DNA of 25,706 nt from CAZLYX01 sp964563885 (GCA_964563885.1 CAZLYX010000029.1:1-25706), one strand, 5' to 3'; positions 7,411-16,571 are shown, counted from the first letter of the stretch. Notes: generated by a model not told the origin, from the sequence alone. Numbers and translations are program-made.

Positions 7411-7441
7411 AAAGGCTACCTGAAGATTCAGGGAGCCTTTT
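7411..7441. terminator. Imperfect inverted DUS terminator between convergent genes
   Basis: A perfect DUS at 7413-7424 faces TTCAGGGAGCCT at 7427-7438, one base off the perfect complement, with only two bases between them. AAA/TTT flanks are present. It can terminate both the flavoprotein gene and the small minus-strand gene. Confidence 0.75.
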
Positions 7442-7458
7442 TATTGCCAAGAAGTTAC

Positions 7459-7617
7459 TTAACGCTTTCTGCCAAAAACCAATGATAAAACGCCTAAAAT
7501 TAAAAAACCAATAAACAATATTTTTGCAATGCCAGCTGCACTGCCCGCAATACCGCCAAAACCTAAAACTGCGGCAATAATCGCAATAATGAAAAAGACA
7601 ACGGCGTAATGTAACAT
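7459..7617 (-). CDS. YtjA-family (DUF1328) small membrane protein
   Basis: Starting at ATG 7617 gives 52 residues with two hydrophobic segments: HYAVVFFIIAIIAAVLGFGG, then IAGSAAGIAKILFIGF, and a terminal FGRKR. This matches the DUF1328/YtjA family of E. coli (53 residues) along its whole length, including the GFGGxAGxAAGxAK core. Function is unknown; members are often stress- or envelope-associated inner-membrane peptides. AAGAGA upstream serves as ribosome site. The frame runs up to 7719, but those residues are outside the family pattern. It is a single-gene unit. Confidence 0.9.
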   Translation of the reverse strand: MLHYAVVFFIIAIIAAVLGFGGIAGSAAGIAKILFIGFLILGVLSLVFGRKR

Positions 7618-7871
7618 AATTTCTCTTTTTCTATAATGGAAGGAGTCGAATTGCTTTAAAGTAAAATTATTTAATATAAAAAATACTCTATTTGAATTTT
7701 TAACGTGATACGCTGCCAATCTAACACGCTATCTTTTGACCTGCAACAAAGATTATAATTATTTTTTATGGTTTAAGTTTTTTAACATTGTTTTTAATTC
7801 TTTAAGAAACTAAATAATAATATTTATTTGGCATCAAAAAATAATTCAATTTAACTTAGTGAAATATATCA

Positions 7872-8216
7872 TTAGGCCACGCTAAACAATATCAACAAGC
7901 CATTTAATAAGCCAACCCCTGCGACCATGCACACAAAAACATTGCGCCAACGAATATACAACATCAACACCACTAAGAGCGCCAAGCATTCAGCTACAAC
8001 CGTCATTCCTTTTATTGTTGCAACCTCCTGATCAAGGCTTAAATTCGCTAAAATCAATAAAATCAGCACGCACAATGGCAGCGCTGCATTTAAATTTACC
8101 AACAAATGTGATCGTAACCAACTTTTTGGCAATAACAACGGCGCAGCTCTTAAAGAAAATGTAATCGCACCCATTAGAAAAACTGCTAGTACCCATTGCA
8201 TAAGCTGTTGTTCCAT
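7872..8216 (-). CDS. azlD: AzlD-family branched-chain amino acid transport subunit
   Basis: A 114-residue, four-segment hydrophobic protein of the AzlD family, the small subunit that pairs with AzlC to export branched-chain amino acids across the inner membrane (YgaH in E. coli). Family features are the early Thr/Arg helix (GAITFSLRAAPLLLP), then a PLCVLILL helix. The ATG at 8216 overlaps the azlC stop by one base (TAATG), with AGGAAG upstream inside azlC. This shows translational coupling and decides the start over the longer open frame. No terminator hairpin is obvious in the AT-rich 250 bases downstream. Confidence 0.9.
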   Translation of the reverse strand: MEQQLMQWVLAVFLMGAITFSLRAAPLLLPKSWLRSHLLVNLNAALPLCVLILLILANLSLDQEVATIKGMTVVAECLALLVVLMLYIRWRNVFVCMVAGVGLLNGLLILFSVA

Positions 8217-8914
8217 TAACATTCTTCCTGTCGACAAAGTGAAACCGACACAATAACAAGCGCGCACAAGCTCACTGCAACCAGTAATAAATATTGCGGG
8301 GCCATATATCGGGCGCACACAAAGGCAACTGGTGCCAATGCGCAAGGCAACCACTGACGATGTATCCGGTATTGCTCATAAGCTAGAATCACAAACAAAC
8401 AGCTCAGCGCAAAATCCAAATGAGGAATCAAGTTGCCAAATCCACTGCCTACCCACATGCCAACCAACGTACCGATAAACCAATAAATTTGGTTTAACAA
8501 AGCAATGCGCACAAATAATGGGCGACGCAATGTTTCAGGTAGAGTGGTCATCACAGAGAAGGTTTCATCTGTTAACGCAAAGATACAGTAGGCGCGTAGC
8601 AATTTATTTTTTGGTAAGTATGCGATAAGCGGCAGGCCATAAAAAACATGTCGCAAGCCAATTACAATGGTATTAATGCCTATAGACAGCAACCCTGCCC
8701 ATGGTATCAACATGCCGATAGCTGCATATTGCATGGCTCCAGAATAAACTATGCCACTAGAGAGTGGCGCCAGCCAAGTAGGAAACCCCGCCGCCACCAT
8801 TAAGATGCCAAAGGCTATGCCGGCTGGAAGATAGCCCAGAGCGATGGGATAAGAATGCTTAAATGCCAACCGCCAATAGTTGGCCGGCACTTGCGCTAGA
8901 GAATCAAAGCTCAT
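8216..8914 (-). CDS. azlC: AzlC-family branched-chain amino acid exporter
   Basis: The 232-residue large subunit of the AzlCD exporter (YgaZ in E. coli). Visible family motifs are the N-terminal PIALGYLPAGIAFGIL helix, then SSGIVYSGAMQYAAIGML, the GLRHVFYGLPL loop, FALTDETFSV, and NQIYWFIGTLVG. About seven hydrophobic segments are present. It is followed by azlD with a one-base overlap. The ribosome site before the ATG at 8914 is weak. A possible promoter lies at 8940-8967. A partial DUS (TTCAGGTAGAGT, 10 of 12) falls inside at 8534-8545. Confidence 0.93.
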   Translation of the reverse strand: MSFDSLAQVPANYWRLAFKHSYPIALGYLPAGIAFGILMVAAGFPTWLAPLSSGIVYSGAMQYAAIGMLIPWAGLLSIGINTIVIGLRHVFYGLPLIAYLPKNKLLRAYCIFALTDETFSVMTTLPETLRRPLFVRIALLNQIYWFIGTLVGMWVGSGFGNLIPHLDFALSCLFVILAYEQYRIHRQWLPCALAPVAFVCARYMAPQYLLLVAVSLCALVIVSVSLCRQEEC

Positions 8915-8939
8915 ATGTTTAAACCAAATGAAAGATAGC

Positions 8940-8967
8940 GTTATAATATAAGAAATAATGGTAGCAA
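8940..8967 (-). promoter_or_regulatory. Possible promoter of azlCD
   Basis: On the minus strand, TTGCTA (8962-8967), a 16-base spacer and TATAAC (8940-8945) lie about 25 bases before the azlC start. Motif evidence only. Confidence 0.35.
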
Positions 8968-9013
8968 CTTATTGCTTATAATGCTCTATACCATTCTGAT
9001 TCGATTAAAGTGA

Positions 9014-9045
9014 TAAGGCTACCTGAACGGATTCAGGTAGCCTTA
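9014..9045 (-). terminator. Inverted DUS pair after slyX
   Basis: AGGCTACCTGAA at 9016-9027 pairs with its complement at 9032-9043 through a four-base loop. It lies 27 bases past the slyX stop. The minus-strand tail is not T-rich, so termination may be weak. Confidence 0.7.
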
Positions 9046-9071
9046 ATAAAAACAGTGTACTGTTAGAAGCT

Positions 9072-9287
9072 TTAATAGTGAGGCGGAATCTCGTCAGCTA
9101 AACTATAGCCTTCATCAGCATCTGCTTTATCTTGATTTAGCCGCTGGTACAATACCCTCAATTGACCCTGTTGCAAGTCTAATTTCTGCTGCAATTTGGC
9201 AACGGTATCGTTTAAGCTTTCCAGTAAATCCTGTTGCAACGCCAGTTGGATTTCCAGCTCAGTGACTCTTTGAATATTATCTTGCAT
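9072..9287 (-). CDS. slyX: SlyX family protein
   Basis: A 71-residue, almost wholly helical protein with a heptad pattern (VTELEIQLALQQDLLESLN, then VAKLQQKLDLQQGQL) and a C-terminal PPHY. It matches SlyX of E. coli (72 residues), a small coiled-coil protein of unknown role. The ATG at 9287 lies two bases after the stop of the antiporter gene. The open frame continues to 9314 inside that gene, but the family starts at the later Met. It is probably translated by coupling to the antiporter gene. Confidence 0.88.
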   Translation of the reverse strand: MQDNIQRVTELEIQLALQQDLLESLNDTVAKLQQKLDLQQGQLRVLYQRLNQDKADADEGYSLADEIPPHY

Positions 9288-9289
9288 CG

Positions 9290-10675
9290 TTATAGCACCA
9301 TTGCCGCTATCCAACCAGCAACCATGAGCGGTAGATTATAATGAAGAAACGTTGGAATAACTGAATCGCGAATATGATCATGCTGCCCGTCAGCATTCAA
9401 ACCAGCAGTTGGGCCCAATGTTGAATCCGAAGCTGGCGAACCTGCATCTCCCAGTGCGCCGGCAGTGCCAATAATTGAGATTGTGGCCAGCGGTGAAAAG
9501 CCCATGCTTAAACACAATGGCACATAAATAGCAGCGATAATCGGCAAGGTAGAAAACGAGCTACCAATCCCCATCGTTACCAATAATCCAACAAGCAACA
9601 TGGCAAAAGCAGCCATCCCTTTATTACTGGCAAACATCTGTGCTGCAGTATCAACTAACGGCTTAATTTCACCTGTCGCCTTCATCACCTCAGCAAAACC
9701 TTGAGCGGCAATCATGATAAAACCTATCATCGCCATCATCTTAATACCGCTATTAAATACGCTATCCGCCTCAGTACGGCGCACAACACCCAAGGCCATA
9801 AAGACAGCAAAACCTAACATGGCACCGAGTAATAAGGCATCATCGTAATAAAGCTGCACAGCAAATGCTACTAAGATTGCCAAAAAAGCAACAATACTGC
9901 GATAGGTTGACATTTTAGGTTGGGTTTGTGCCTGACGTTCAGCTTGATAATCAGTCAAATTATTATGGTATTCTCGCGGCTTACGGTAACTTATAAAAAC
10001 TGCAATCAATAAGCCCACAATCATACCCAATGCAGGAATCGCCATCGCTTGCATCACATCAATGCCCGCTGTAGGCATACCTGAGCTTTCAATATTTGCT
10101 AGCAAAATTTTGTTCAGGAAAATATCGCCAAACCCGTAAGGTAAAAACATGTATGTCGTTACCAAAGCAAATGTCATCACACAAGCCAACAAGCGACGGT
10201 CAATCTGCATACGGTTAAAAGCCAATAACAAAGGCGGAACAATCATCGGAATAAATGCGATATGAATAGGAATTACGTTTTGACTCATAATGCCCATCAT
10301 CAAGATCAATAAGATCAAACTCCACTTCAACCAATTAATGCGCGAAGGAATCATATCCTTAGATTGCTTCTGATCCATGTGGCGTATAACCCAGCCCGCC
10401 AATTGTTGTGGCAAACCAGAATGGGCGATAGCCATCGCAAATGCACCCAACATAGCATAAGCTAACGCTATTTTGGCACCACCCGATAAACCATTTTGGA
10501 AGTGAGTCATCACCCCTTGCGTAATGATTTCTCCTTGCAAGCTCTTAACATCCGCCAGAGGTAAACCACCCACCAACCCACCAACGAAAGCGCCCACAAC
10601 CAAACTTAAAACCACATTAACGCGGGCTACTGATAACGCCAACATCAATACAACTGCCACCACTACAGCATTCAT
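9290..10675 (-). CDS. Na+/H+ antiporter family (NhaC/YuiF-like) transporter
   Basis: A 461-residue inner-membrane protein with about eleven hydrophobic segments. It combines an N-terminal Na_H_antiport_2-type region (LVVGAFVGGLVGG, then FQNGLSGGAKIALAYAMLGAF) with an NhaC-like C-terminal half (GIGSSFSTLPIIAAIYVPLC, then GTAGALGDAGSPASDSTLGP). Relatives are annotated as Na+/H+ antiporters, and some (YuiF type) have been proposed to carry amino acids, so the substrate is uncertain. GGAG lies five bases before the ATG. A DUS sits in the leader at 10695-10706. slyX follows two bases after the stop. Confidence 0.85.
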   Translation of the reverse strand: MNAVVVAVVLMLALSVARVNVVLSLVVGAFVGGLVGGLPLADVKSLQGEIITQGVMTHFQNGLSGGAKIALAYAMLGAFAMAIAHSGLPQQLAGWVIRHMDQKQSKDMIPSRINWLKWSLILLILMMGIMSQNVIPIHIAFIPMIVPPLLLAFNRMQIDRRLLACVMTFALVTTYMFLPYGFGDIFLNKILLANIESSGMPTAGIDVMQAMAIPALGMIVGLLIAVFISYRKPREYHNNLTDYQAERQAQTQPKMSTYRSIVAFLAILVAFAVQLYYDDALLLGAMLGFAVFMALGVVRRTEADSVFNSGIKMMAMIGFIMIAAQGFAEVMKATGEIKPLVDTAAQMFASNKGMAAFAMLLVGLLVTMGIGSSFSTLPIIAAIYVPLCLSMGFSPLATISIIGTAGALGDAGSPASDSTLGPTAGLNADGQHDHIRDSVIPTFLHYNLPLMVAGWIAAMVL

Positions 10676-10694
10676 AACGACTCCATTCCTCTTG

Positions 10695-10706
10695 AGGCTA
10701 CCTGAA
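10695..10706 (+). repeat. Single DUS in the leader of the antiporter gene
   Basis: A perfect AGGCTACCTGAA about 20 bases upstream of the ATG at 10675, with no inverted partner. It is the last perfect DUS before a gap of more than 10 kb to the right. Confidence 0.9.
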
Positions 10707-10883
10707 AATAGTCTTCTAACATCTAAGTTAATAATCAGCGCGCATCATAACATAAACTTACACACCATATAAGTTAATCAAAACAGATTCATATCGATTA
10801 TTTACAAGCTACAAACATATTTAAGCTATTGAAGTTAGCGCGATAATTGGTGGATAAAAGCATTAATCGTGGATTCTAAACAC

Positions 10884-10914
10884 AAAAAAGCACGGTATAA
10901 AACCGTGCTTTTGG
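10884..10914 (-). terminator. Rho-independent terminator of the atp operon
   Basis: An 11-bp stem (AAAAGCACGGT at 10886-10896 with ACCGTGCTTTT at 10902-10912) and a five-base loop. A T run follows on the minus strand, 15 bases after the atpC stop. It is not DUS-derived, unlike most terminators here. Confidence 0.85.
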
Positions 10915-10926
10915 TGGGCAGTGCTA

Positions 10927-11352
10927 TTATTTATGCCTTTGAGCGCGAATGTAGTCCAGTGTTTTCAGTTCAGCAATTGCTGCAGCTAATGCTGCTTGAG
11001 CGCGAGCAGTAGCATCTCCACCATCCGCTTTCGCTAAGCGTGCTTCAGCTGCTTTTTTCGCTTCCTCCGCACGAGCCTGATCCATCTCAGAGCTACGTAC
11101 AGCAACATCCGCCAAAACTGTCAACTTATCAGGCTGCACTTCTAATACGCCGCCAGAAATTGCAACTAAAACCTCTTCTGCTTGACCAGGCACTGTCAAA
11201 CGCAATGCACCCGGGCGAACCAAGCTCATAATCGGCTCGTGTCGTGGATAAATACCGAGTTCACCAGCCAGAGTTGGCACAACAACAAAAGTAGCCTCTC
11301 CTGAAAAAATATTTTGCTCGTTACTCACCACTTCAACATGCATGGTAGTCAT
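10927..11352 (-). CDS. atpC: ATP synthase epsilon subunit
   Basis: A 141-residue protein: the N-terminal beta-sandwich (MHVEVVSNEQNIFSGEA, then GELGIYPRHEPIMSLVRPG) and the C-terminal two-helix domain (ARAEEAKKAAEARL, then AQAALAAAIAELK). It sits in the central stalk of F1, couples rotation to the c ring and can inhibit ATP hydrolysis. A strong AGGAGG lies five bases before the ATG. It is the last gene of the operon, 15 bases after atpD. Confidence 0.97.
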   Translation of the reverse strand: MTTMHVEVVSNEQNIFSGEATFVVVPTLAGELGIYPRHEPIMSLVRPGALRLTVPGQAEEVLVAISGGVLEVQPDKLTVLADVAVRSSEMDQARAEEAKKAAEARLAKADGGDATARAQAALAAAIAELKTLDYIRAQRHK

Positions 11353-11367
11353 GCCGGCCTCCTAAAT

Positions 11368-12762
11368 TTAAAGGGTTTTTGCTTTTTCAGCCGCTTCTTC
11401 GATACCACCAACCATATAAAAAGCTTGTTCTGGCAAGTGATCATACTCACCGCTCAAAATAGCTTTAAAGCCAGAGATCGTGTCACGCAAGGATACATAT
11501 TTGCCGGGTGAACCAGTAAATACCTCTGCAACGTGGAAAGGCTGAGATAAGAAGCGTTGAATTTTACGTGCGCGCATCACCACTAATTTGTCTTCATCAG
11601 ACAATTCATCCATACCTAAAATTGCGATAATATCACGCAACTCTTTGTACTTTTGTAGAGTAGATTGTACACCACGTGCAACATCATAATGCTCTTGGCC
11701 TAATATCGTTGGGTCTAATTGGCGTGAGGTAGAATCTAGTGGATCCACTGCAGGATAAATACCCAAAGAAGCAATATCACGACTCAAAACTACAGTCGCA
11801 TCTAAGTGAGCAAATGTTGTAGCAGGAGAAGGGTCAGTCAAGTCATCAGCAGGTACATATACAGCTTGAATTGAAGTAATAGAACCATTTTGCGTAGAAG
11901 TAATGCGCTCTTGCAAACGTCCCATTTCTTCCGCCAATGTAGGCTGATAACCCACTGCTGAAGGCATACGACCTAATAATGCAGATACTTCGGTACCAGC
12001 CAATGTATAACGGTAGATATTGTCAACGAAAAACAAAACATCTCGACCTTTGCCGTTTTCGTCTTTCTCATCACGGAAGAATTCCGCCATGGTCAGTCCA
12101 GTTAAAGCCACACGCAAACGGTTACCCGGAGGTTCGTTCATCTGGCCATACACCATCGCAACTTTATCTAATACATTAGAATCTTTCATCTCGTGATAAA
12201 AGTCATTACCTTCACGAGTACGCTCGCCTACTCCGGCAAACACAGACAAACCACTATGTGCTTTAGCGATGTTGTTGATCAATTCCATCATATTTACGGT
12301 TTTACCCACACCGGCGCCACCGAACAAACCTACTTTACCACCTTTGGCAAACGGACAAAGCAAGTCAATCACTTTAATGCCAGTTTCCAAAAGCTCAGCA
12401 GCAGGAGAAAGCTCATCAAACTTTGGTGCACTTTGGTGAATAGCTCGACTCTCTTTTTCACCAATGGGGCCTGCCTCATCAATTGGATTACCCAACACAT
12501 CCATAATGCGACCTAAAGTAGCTTGGCCTACTGGCACAGTAATCGGCGCACCAGTATTAGTTACACCATAACCACGTTTCAGGCCATCTGAACTACCCAT
12601 CGCAATGGTACGAACTACGCCATCACCTAGAAGTTGCTGCACTTCCAAAGTCAAGTCAGTTTCTACCAATTTCAGAGCGTCATACACGCGCGGAATCGAA
12701 TCACGTGGAAATTCCACGTCCACTACCGCACCGATAATTTGTACGATTTTGCCTTGGCTCAT
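11368..12762 (-). CDS. atpD: ATP synthase beta subunit
   Basis: The 464-residue catalytic F1 subunit that makes ATP from ADP and phosphate. It has the Walker A loop GGAGVGKT at residues 148-155 with Lys154, the GERTREGND segment bearing the catalytic glutamate, the family signature PAVDPLDSTSR, and the DELSDEDK motif that contacts gamma and epsilon. Length and all landmarks are normal. It lies between atpG (33 bases upstream) and atpC, with AGGA before the ATG. Confidence 0.99.
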   Translation of the reverse strand: MSQGKIVQIIGAVVDVEFPRDSIPRVYDALKLVETDLTLEVQQLLGDGVVRTIAMGSSDGLKRGYGVTNTGAPITVPVGQATLGRIMDVLGNPIDEAGPIGEKESRAIHQSAPKFDELSPAAELLETGIKVIDLLCPFAKGGKVGLFGGAGVGKTVNMMELINNIAKAHSGLSVFAGVGERTREGNDFYHEMKDSNVLDKVAMVYGQMNEPPGNRLRVALTGLTMAEFFRDEKDENGKGRDVLFFVDNIYRYTLAGTEVSALLGRMPSAVGYQPTLAEEMGRLQERITSTQNGSITSIQAVYVPADDLTDPSPATTFAHLDATVVLSRDIASLGIYPAVDPLDSTSRQLDPTILGQEHYDVARGVQSTLQKYKELRDIIAILGMDELSDEDKLVVMRARKIQRFLSQPFHVAEVFTGSPGKYVSLRDTISGFKAILSGEYDHLPEQAFYMVGGIEEAAEKAKTL

Positions 12763-12795
12763 TATCGTATCCTATTCTAATGGGCAGACTGCAAC

Positions 12796-13671
12796 CTAAA
12801 CGGCCGCAGCACCTGCCACAATTTCTGATAATTCTGTGGTAATCGCAGCTTGGCGAGATTTGTTATACACTAAGCGCAACTCTTTAATGGCATTGCCGGC
12901 ATTATCAGTAGCTGATTTCATTGCTACCATACGTGATGCCTGCTCAGAAGCCATATTATCTGCTACAGCTTGGTAAACCACAGACTCTAAATAACGGCGG
13001 ACTAAATACTCCAACACATCAACAGGGCTCGGCTCATACCGGTAATCCCAGTTGTATTCGTTGTTATCTGGCACTTCTTCCAACGTGTTTTGACCGATAG
13101 GCAACAACGTTTCCATGCGCGGTTCTTGGCGCATAGTGTTGACGAAGCCTGAATAAACTAAGTGAACAATGTCCACCTGTCGTTTATCAAAACGTTGGAA
13201 AATCTCAGTCAATGCACCTAATAAAATTTCCATTCTAGGTGTATCGCCCAAGTTAATCACGCTGGCAACAACATTCAAGCCAATACGTTGACAAGCCGCC
13301 AAACCTTTACTACCAAAACATACCACATCGACTTCAACGCCTTTTTTTTGATATTCTTGAACTTGCCCTAAGAATTTTTTCAAAACGTTAGCATTTAAGC
13401 CGCCGCACAAGCCTTTATCTGAAGTAATTACGATAAAACCTGCACGTTGTATGTTTTCGCGGGGCTGGAGAATCGCCAATCCGTGATCTGCATGGGTTTG
13501 AGCCAAATGACTCATTACTGAGCGTACTTTATTAGCATACGGTCGCGCGAGGCGCATCCGCTCTTGAGTCTTCCGCATTTTAGAGGTTGACACCATCTGC
13601 ATCGCTTTAGTGATCTTTTGGGTATTTTGAACACTACGAATTTTGGTGAGAATCTCTTTTCCTACAGCCAT
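12796..13671 (-). CDS. atpG: ATP synthase gamma subunit
   Basis: A 291-residue central-stalk rotor subunit. The N-terminal helix (KEILTKIRSVQNTQKITKAMQMVSTSKM region) and the C-terminal helix with the signature ITTELSEIVAGAAAV pair as the coiled coil that turns inside the alpha3-beta3 ring. The middle has SDKGLCGGLNANV. AAGGAG precedes the ATG, 24 bases after the atpA stop. Confidence 0.98.
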   Translation of the reverse strand: MAVGKEILTKIRSVQNTQKITKAMQMVSTSKMRKTQERMRLARPYANKVRSVMSHLAQTHADHGLAILQPRENIQRAGFIVITSDKGLCGGLNANVLKKFLGQVQEYQKKGVEVDVVCFGSKGLAACQRIGLNVVASVINLGDTPRMEILLGALTEIFQRFDKRQVDIVHLVYSGFVNTMRQEPRMETLLPIGQNTLEEVPDNNEYNWDYRYEPSPVDVLEYLVRRYLESVVYQAVADNMASEQASRMVAMKSATDNAGNAIKELRLVYNKSRQAAITTELSEIVAGAAAV

Positions 13672-13695
13672 TTTAGACTCCTTTTATCAAATTAC

Positions 13696-15243
13696 TTACT
13701 CTTTGTAGTTGTAAGAAGATTTCAAGGATTTCATAGCTTGGATCAACACTTGTTCGTTTTCACTAGACAACACGCCTGATGCATTCACAGCTTTTAATAA
13801 TTCTGGCTGCTGAGTACGCACAAAGCTTAGGAACTCATGCTCAAATGCCAAAGCTTTAGAAACTGGAACATCTTCGTAAGAACCATTATTAATAGCCCAT
13901 AAAGTTAAGGCCATTTCAGCTGTGTTTAGTGTATTGAACTGTTTTTGCTTCATTAGTTCGGTTACCACTTCACCGTGCTGTAATTGTTTACGAGTTGTCT
14001 CATCCAAGTCAGAAGCAAATTGCGAGAACGCAGCTAACTCACGATATTGAGCCAATGCTAAACGAATACCACCACCTAAATTTTTGATAACTTTAGTTTG
14101 TGCAGCACCACCAACACGTGATACAGAAATACCAGCGTTGATTGCAGGTCGGATACCAGAGTTAAATAAATCGGTTTCTAAGAAAATCTGGCCATCCGTA
14201 ATTGAAATTACGTTGGTCGGTACAAAAGCCGATACGTCACCAGCTTGGGTTTCAATAATTGGCAGAGCAGTCAATGAGCCTGTTTTACCTTTTACTTCAC
14301 CATTGGTTAGTTTTTCAACTTCATCTGCATTAATGCGTGCAGCGCGCTCTAATAAACGAGAGTGTAAATAGAACACGTCACCTGGATAAGCTTCACGGCC
14401 TGGTGGACGGCGCAACAGTAAAGAGATTTGACGATATGCAACAGCTTGTTTAGACAAATCATCATATACAATCAATGCATCCTCACCACGATCTCGGAAA
14501 TATTCACCCATCGTACAACCAGCATAAGGTGCAATAAATTGTAGCGCAGCAGCCTCAGAAGCAGTAGCTGCCACAATAATCGTATGATTCATTGCATTGT
14601 GTTCTTCAAGCTGGCGAACAACGCTAGCAACAGAAGAAGCTTTTTGTCCCACAGCAACATAAATACAGATAACACCTGTGTCTTTTTGATTAACAATAGC
14701 ATCTAAAGCCACTGCTGTTTTACCAGTTTGACGGTCACCAATAATCAACTCACGCTGACCTCGGCCTACAGGAACCATCGAGTCAATTGCTTTCAGACCT
14801 GTTTGCATCGGCTGATCTACAGACTGACGAGCGATCACACCGGGGGCAATCTTCTCAATAGGAGCTGTCAAAGTGGTATTAATAGGCCCTTTACCATCAA
14901 TTGGACGACCTAATGAATCAACAACACGACCCACTAACTCTCGACCTATCGGCACTTCTAAAATGCGACCAGTACATTTAACTTCATCGCCTTCTCTGAT
15001 ATGTTCGTACTCACCCAGTATCACGGCACCTACGGAGTCACGCTCCAAGTTCATAGCTAAGCCGAAAGTATTACCAGGGAATTCGAGCATCTCACCTTGC
15101 ATCACGTCTGACAAGCCGTGAACGCGAATAATACCATCGGTTACAGAAATAACCGTACCGCGAGTACGCACTTCTTGTTTAACCGATAAGTTCTCGATTT
15201 TGGCTTTCAGCAAATCGCTGATTTCAGCAGGATTAATCTGCAT
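13696..15243 (-). CDS. atpA: ATP synthase alpha subunit
   Basis: The 515-residue non-catalytic nucleotide-binding F1 subunit. The P-loop GDRQTGKT lies at residues 169-176. Also present are the DDLSKQAVAYRQISLLLRRPPGREAYPGD region and the signature PAINAGISVSRVGG carrying the arginine finger at the catalytic interface. The N-terminal helix (residues 1-25) is the peripheral-stalk attachment. AGGAGAG lies shortly before the ATG, ten bases after atpH. Confidence 0.99.
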   Translation of the reverse strand: MQINPAEISDLLKAKIENLSVKQEVRTRGTVISVTDGIIRVHGLSDVMQGEMLEFPGNTFGLAMNLERDSVGAVILGEYEHIREGDEVKCTGRILEVPIGRELVGRVVDSLGRPIDGKGPINTTLTAPIEKIAPGVIARQSVDQPMQTGLKAIDSMVPVGRGQRELIIGDRQTGKTAVALDAIVNQKDTGVICIYVAVGQKASSVASVVRQLEEHNAMNHTIIVAATASEAAALQFIAPYAGCTMGEYFRDRGEDALIVYDDLSKQAVAYRQISLLLRRPPGREAYPGDVFYLHSRLLERAARINADEVEKLTNGEVKGKTGSLTALPIIETQAGDVSAFVPTNVISITDGQIFLETDLFNSGIRPAINAGISVSRVGGAAQTKVIKNLGGGIRLALAQYRELAAFSQFASDLDETTRKQLQHGEVVTELMKQKQFNTLNTAEMALTLWAINNGSYEDVPVSKALAFEHEFLSFVRTQQPELLKAVNASGVLSSENEQVLIQAMKSLKSSYNYKE

Positions 15244-15253
15244 GAAAACTCTC

Positions 15254-15802
15254 CTAATTTGTCATAGTCGTGTACAGTTTTTGCAGCTTGCCCTGTACGG
15301 ACATATCCAGCACTTCGTCACCCACTTCCACTTTGATACCACCAATTAGCTCGGCATCTGTTTTAAATGTGGCTTCCAAACGGGTATTAAAATACTGCTC
15401 TAAGTCACCTAGCACTTTGGCTTTTTGGCCTTCGCTGGCAAACTCAAAAGCGCTATATATAACTGCTTGTTTTGCATTATTGCGCGACAAAGCAAAACCT
15501 TGATATTGAGCATAAATCTCAGGCAGAACCTGTAAGCGTTTTTCCTCAGCTACAACATATACAAAGTTTCTAAATTCTGTATTTGTCATCACTTCCGAAT
15601 CATTCAATAATCGGGATAGCTCATCCGCTTTTTGAATGCCACTTGCTTCAGGCTCATTAATCAGTGCGCCAACTTTTGGCTGTTGCACCAACCATGCCAG
15701 TTCTTTTAGTCCGCCCAACCAAGATTCAATTTGATTTTTTTCAATAGCTAGATCAAATAATGCTTTCGCATAAGGTCTAGCAATGGTTGCGAACTCAGCC
15801 AT
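15254..15802 (-). CDS. atpH: ATP synthase delta subunit
   Basis: A 182-residue protein of the OSCP/delta family that joins the b-subunit stalk to the top of F1. The N-terminal helical bundle has ATIARPYAKALFDLA. The C-terminal signature is DAELIGGIKVEVGDEVLDMSV. GGAG near the 3' end of atpF lies before the ATG, with only four bases between the genes. Confidence 0.97.
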   Translation of the reverse strand: MAEFATIARPYAKALFDLAIEKNQIESWLGGLKELAWLVQQPKVGALINEPEASGIQKADELSRLLNDSEVMTNTEFRNFVYVVAEEKRLQVLPEIYAQYQGFALSRNNAKQAVIYSAFEFASEGQKAKVLGDLEQYFNTRLEATFKTDAELIGGIKVEVGDEVLDMSVQGKLQKLYTTMTN

Positions 15803-15806
15803 AATA

Positions 15807-16277
15807 TTACAGCTCCTGTTTCAAGGTGCTTAAAATTTGAGCGTGTTGTTGAACATCAACTTCACGACGCAAAATAGACTCTGCACCCTTCACAGCCAAC
15901 ACAGCAACTTGGTCACGCAAAGCTTCGCGAGCGCGGTTAGCTTCTTGTTCAACATCTGCTTTGGCTTGTGCCGTAATTCGTGCAGCCTCTGTGGATGCCT
16001 GGCCTTTAGCCTCTTCCACAATTTGTGCTGCGCGTTTCTCAGCGTTAGTTACCATTTCGGCAACTTGATCACGCCCTTGGCCCATGAGTTCTGCAACTTT
16101 CTTTTCTGCCTGTTCAAAATCACTTTTTCCGCGCTCAGCAGCTGCTAAGCCTTCAGCAATTTTGTCGGCGCGCTCATCAAGAGCTTTTGCAATTGGAGGC
16201 CACACAAACTTCATGGTAAACCATACCAAAATGAAAAAGACTATTAACTGCGCAAATAAGGTTGCATTTAAGTTCAC
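15807..16277 (-). CDS. atpF: ATP synthase b subunit
   Basis: A 156-residue peripheral stalk protein. One membrane helix (residues about 5-26, LFAQLIVFFILVWFTMKFVW) is followed by P-P-I-x-K-A-L-D-E-R and a long charged coiled coil that dimerises and binds delta. The start codon is GTG, preceded by AAGG; the family typically begins MN(I/L)NATL, so this start is well supported. A GTG start may lower its translation relative to atpE. Confidence 0.97.
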   Translation of the reverse strand: MNLNATLFAQLIVFFILVWFTMKFVWPPIAKALDERADKIAEGLAAAERGKSDFEQAEKKVAELMGQGRDQVAEMVTNAEKRAAQIVEEAKGQASTEAARITAQAKADVEQEANRAREALRDQVAVLAVKGAESILRREVDVQQHAQILSTLKQEL

Positions 16278-16337
16278 GTTACTTAACCTTCGTATTAGGG
16301 TTAATCAAACAAACGAATTCAGTCTCGTTTAAGTGGA

Positions 16338-16571
16338 TTAGCCTGCAAACGGGTTAACGAAAGCGAACAGCAAGGCAATAGCTACACCAATCAAGAAGGC
16401 AGCATCAATCAAACCTGCTATCAAGAACAGTTTAGTTTGCAGCGGGCCAATCAATTCAGGCTGACGAGCACAAGATTCTAAATATTTTGAACCAACCATG
16501 GCGATACCGATAGAAGCACCCAGTGCGCCTAAAGCTACGATCAAACCACAAGCTATAGCAATCAAACCCAT
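16338..16571 (-). CDS. atpE: ATP synthase c subunit
   Basis: A 77-residue two-helix proteolipid that forms the rotor ring of Fo. The proton-carrying carboxylate is Asp56 in GLIDAAFLIG, the polar loop is ARQPEL, and helix 1 is glycine-rich (ALGALGASIGIAMVG). The Na+-binding pattern of Na+-type rings (helix-1 Gln plus Glu-Ser in helix 2) is not present, so a proton ring is expected. AAGGAG lies before the ATG, and a T-rich untranslated stretch of 92 bases precedes it. Confidence 0.98.
   Translation of the reverse strand: MGLIAIACGLIVALGALGASIGIAMVGSKYLESCARQPELIGPLQTKLFLIAGLIDAAFLIGVAIALLFAFVNPFAG

Noticed and set aside
8534..8545. DUS-like TTCAGGTAGAGT in azlC
   Set aside because: Only 10 of 12 positions match and the mismatches fall in the 5' part; it is within coding sequence and probably chance or a decayed copy.
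12703..12719. Perfect inverted repeat ACGTGGAA-A-TTCCACGT inside atpD
   Set aside because: It encodes the conserved VEFPRD segment of the beta subunit, so protein constraint explains it, and it does not match the parS consensus.
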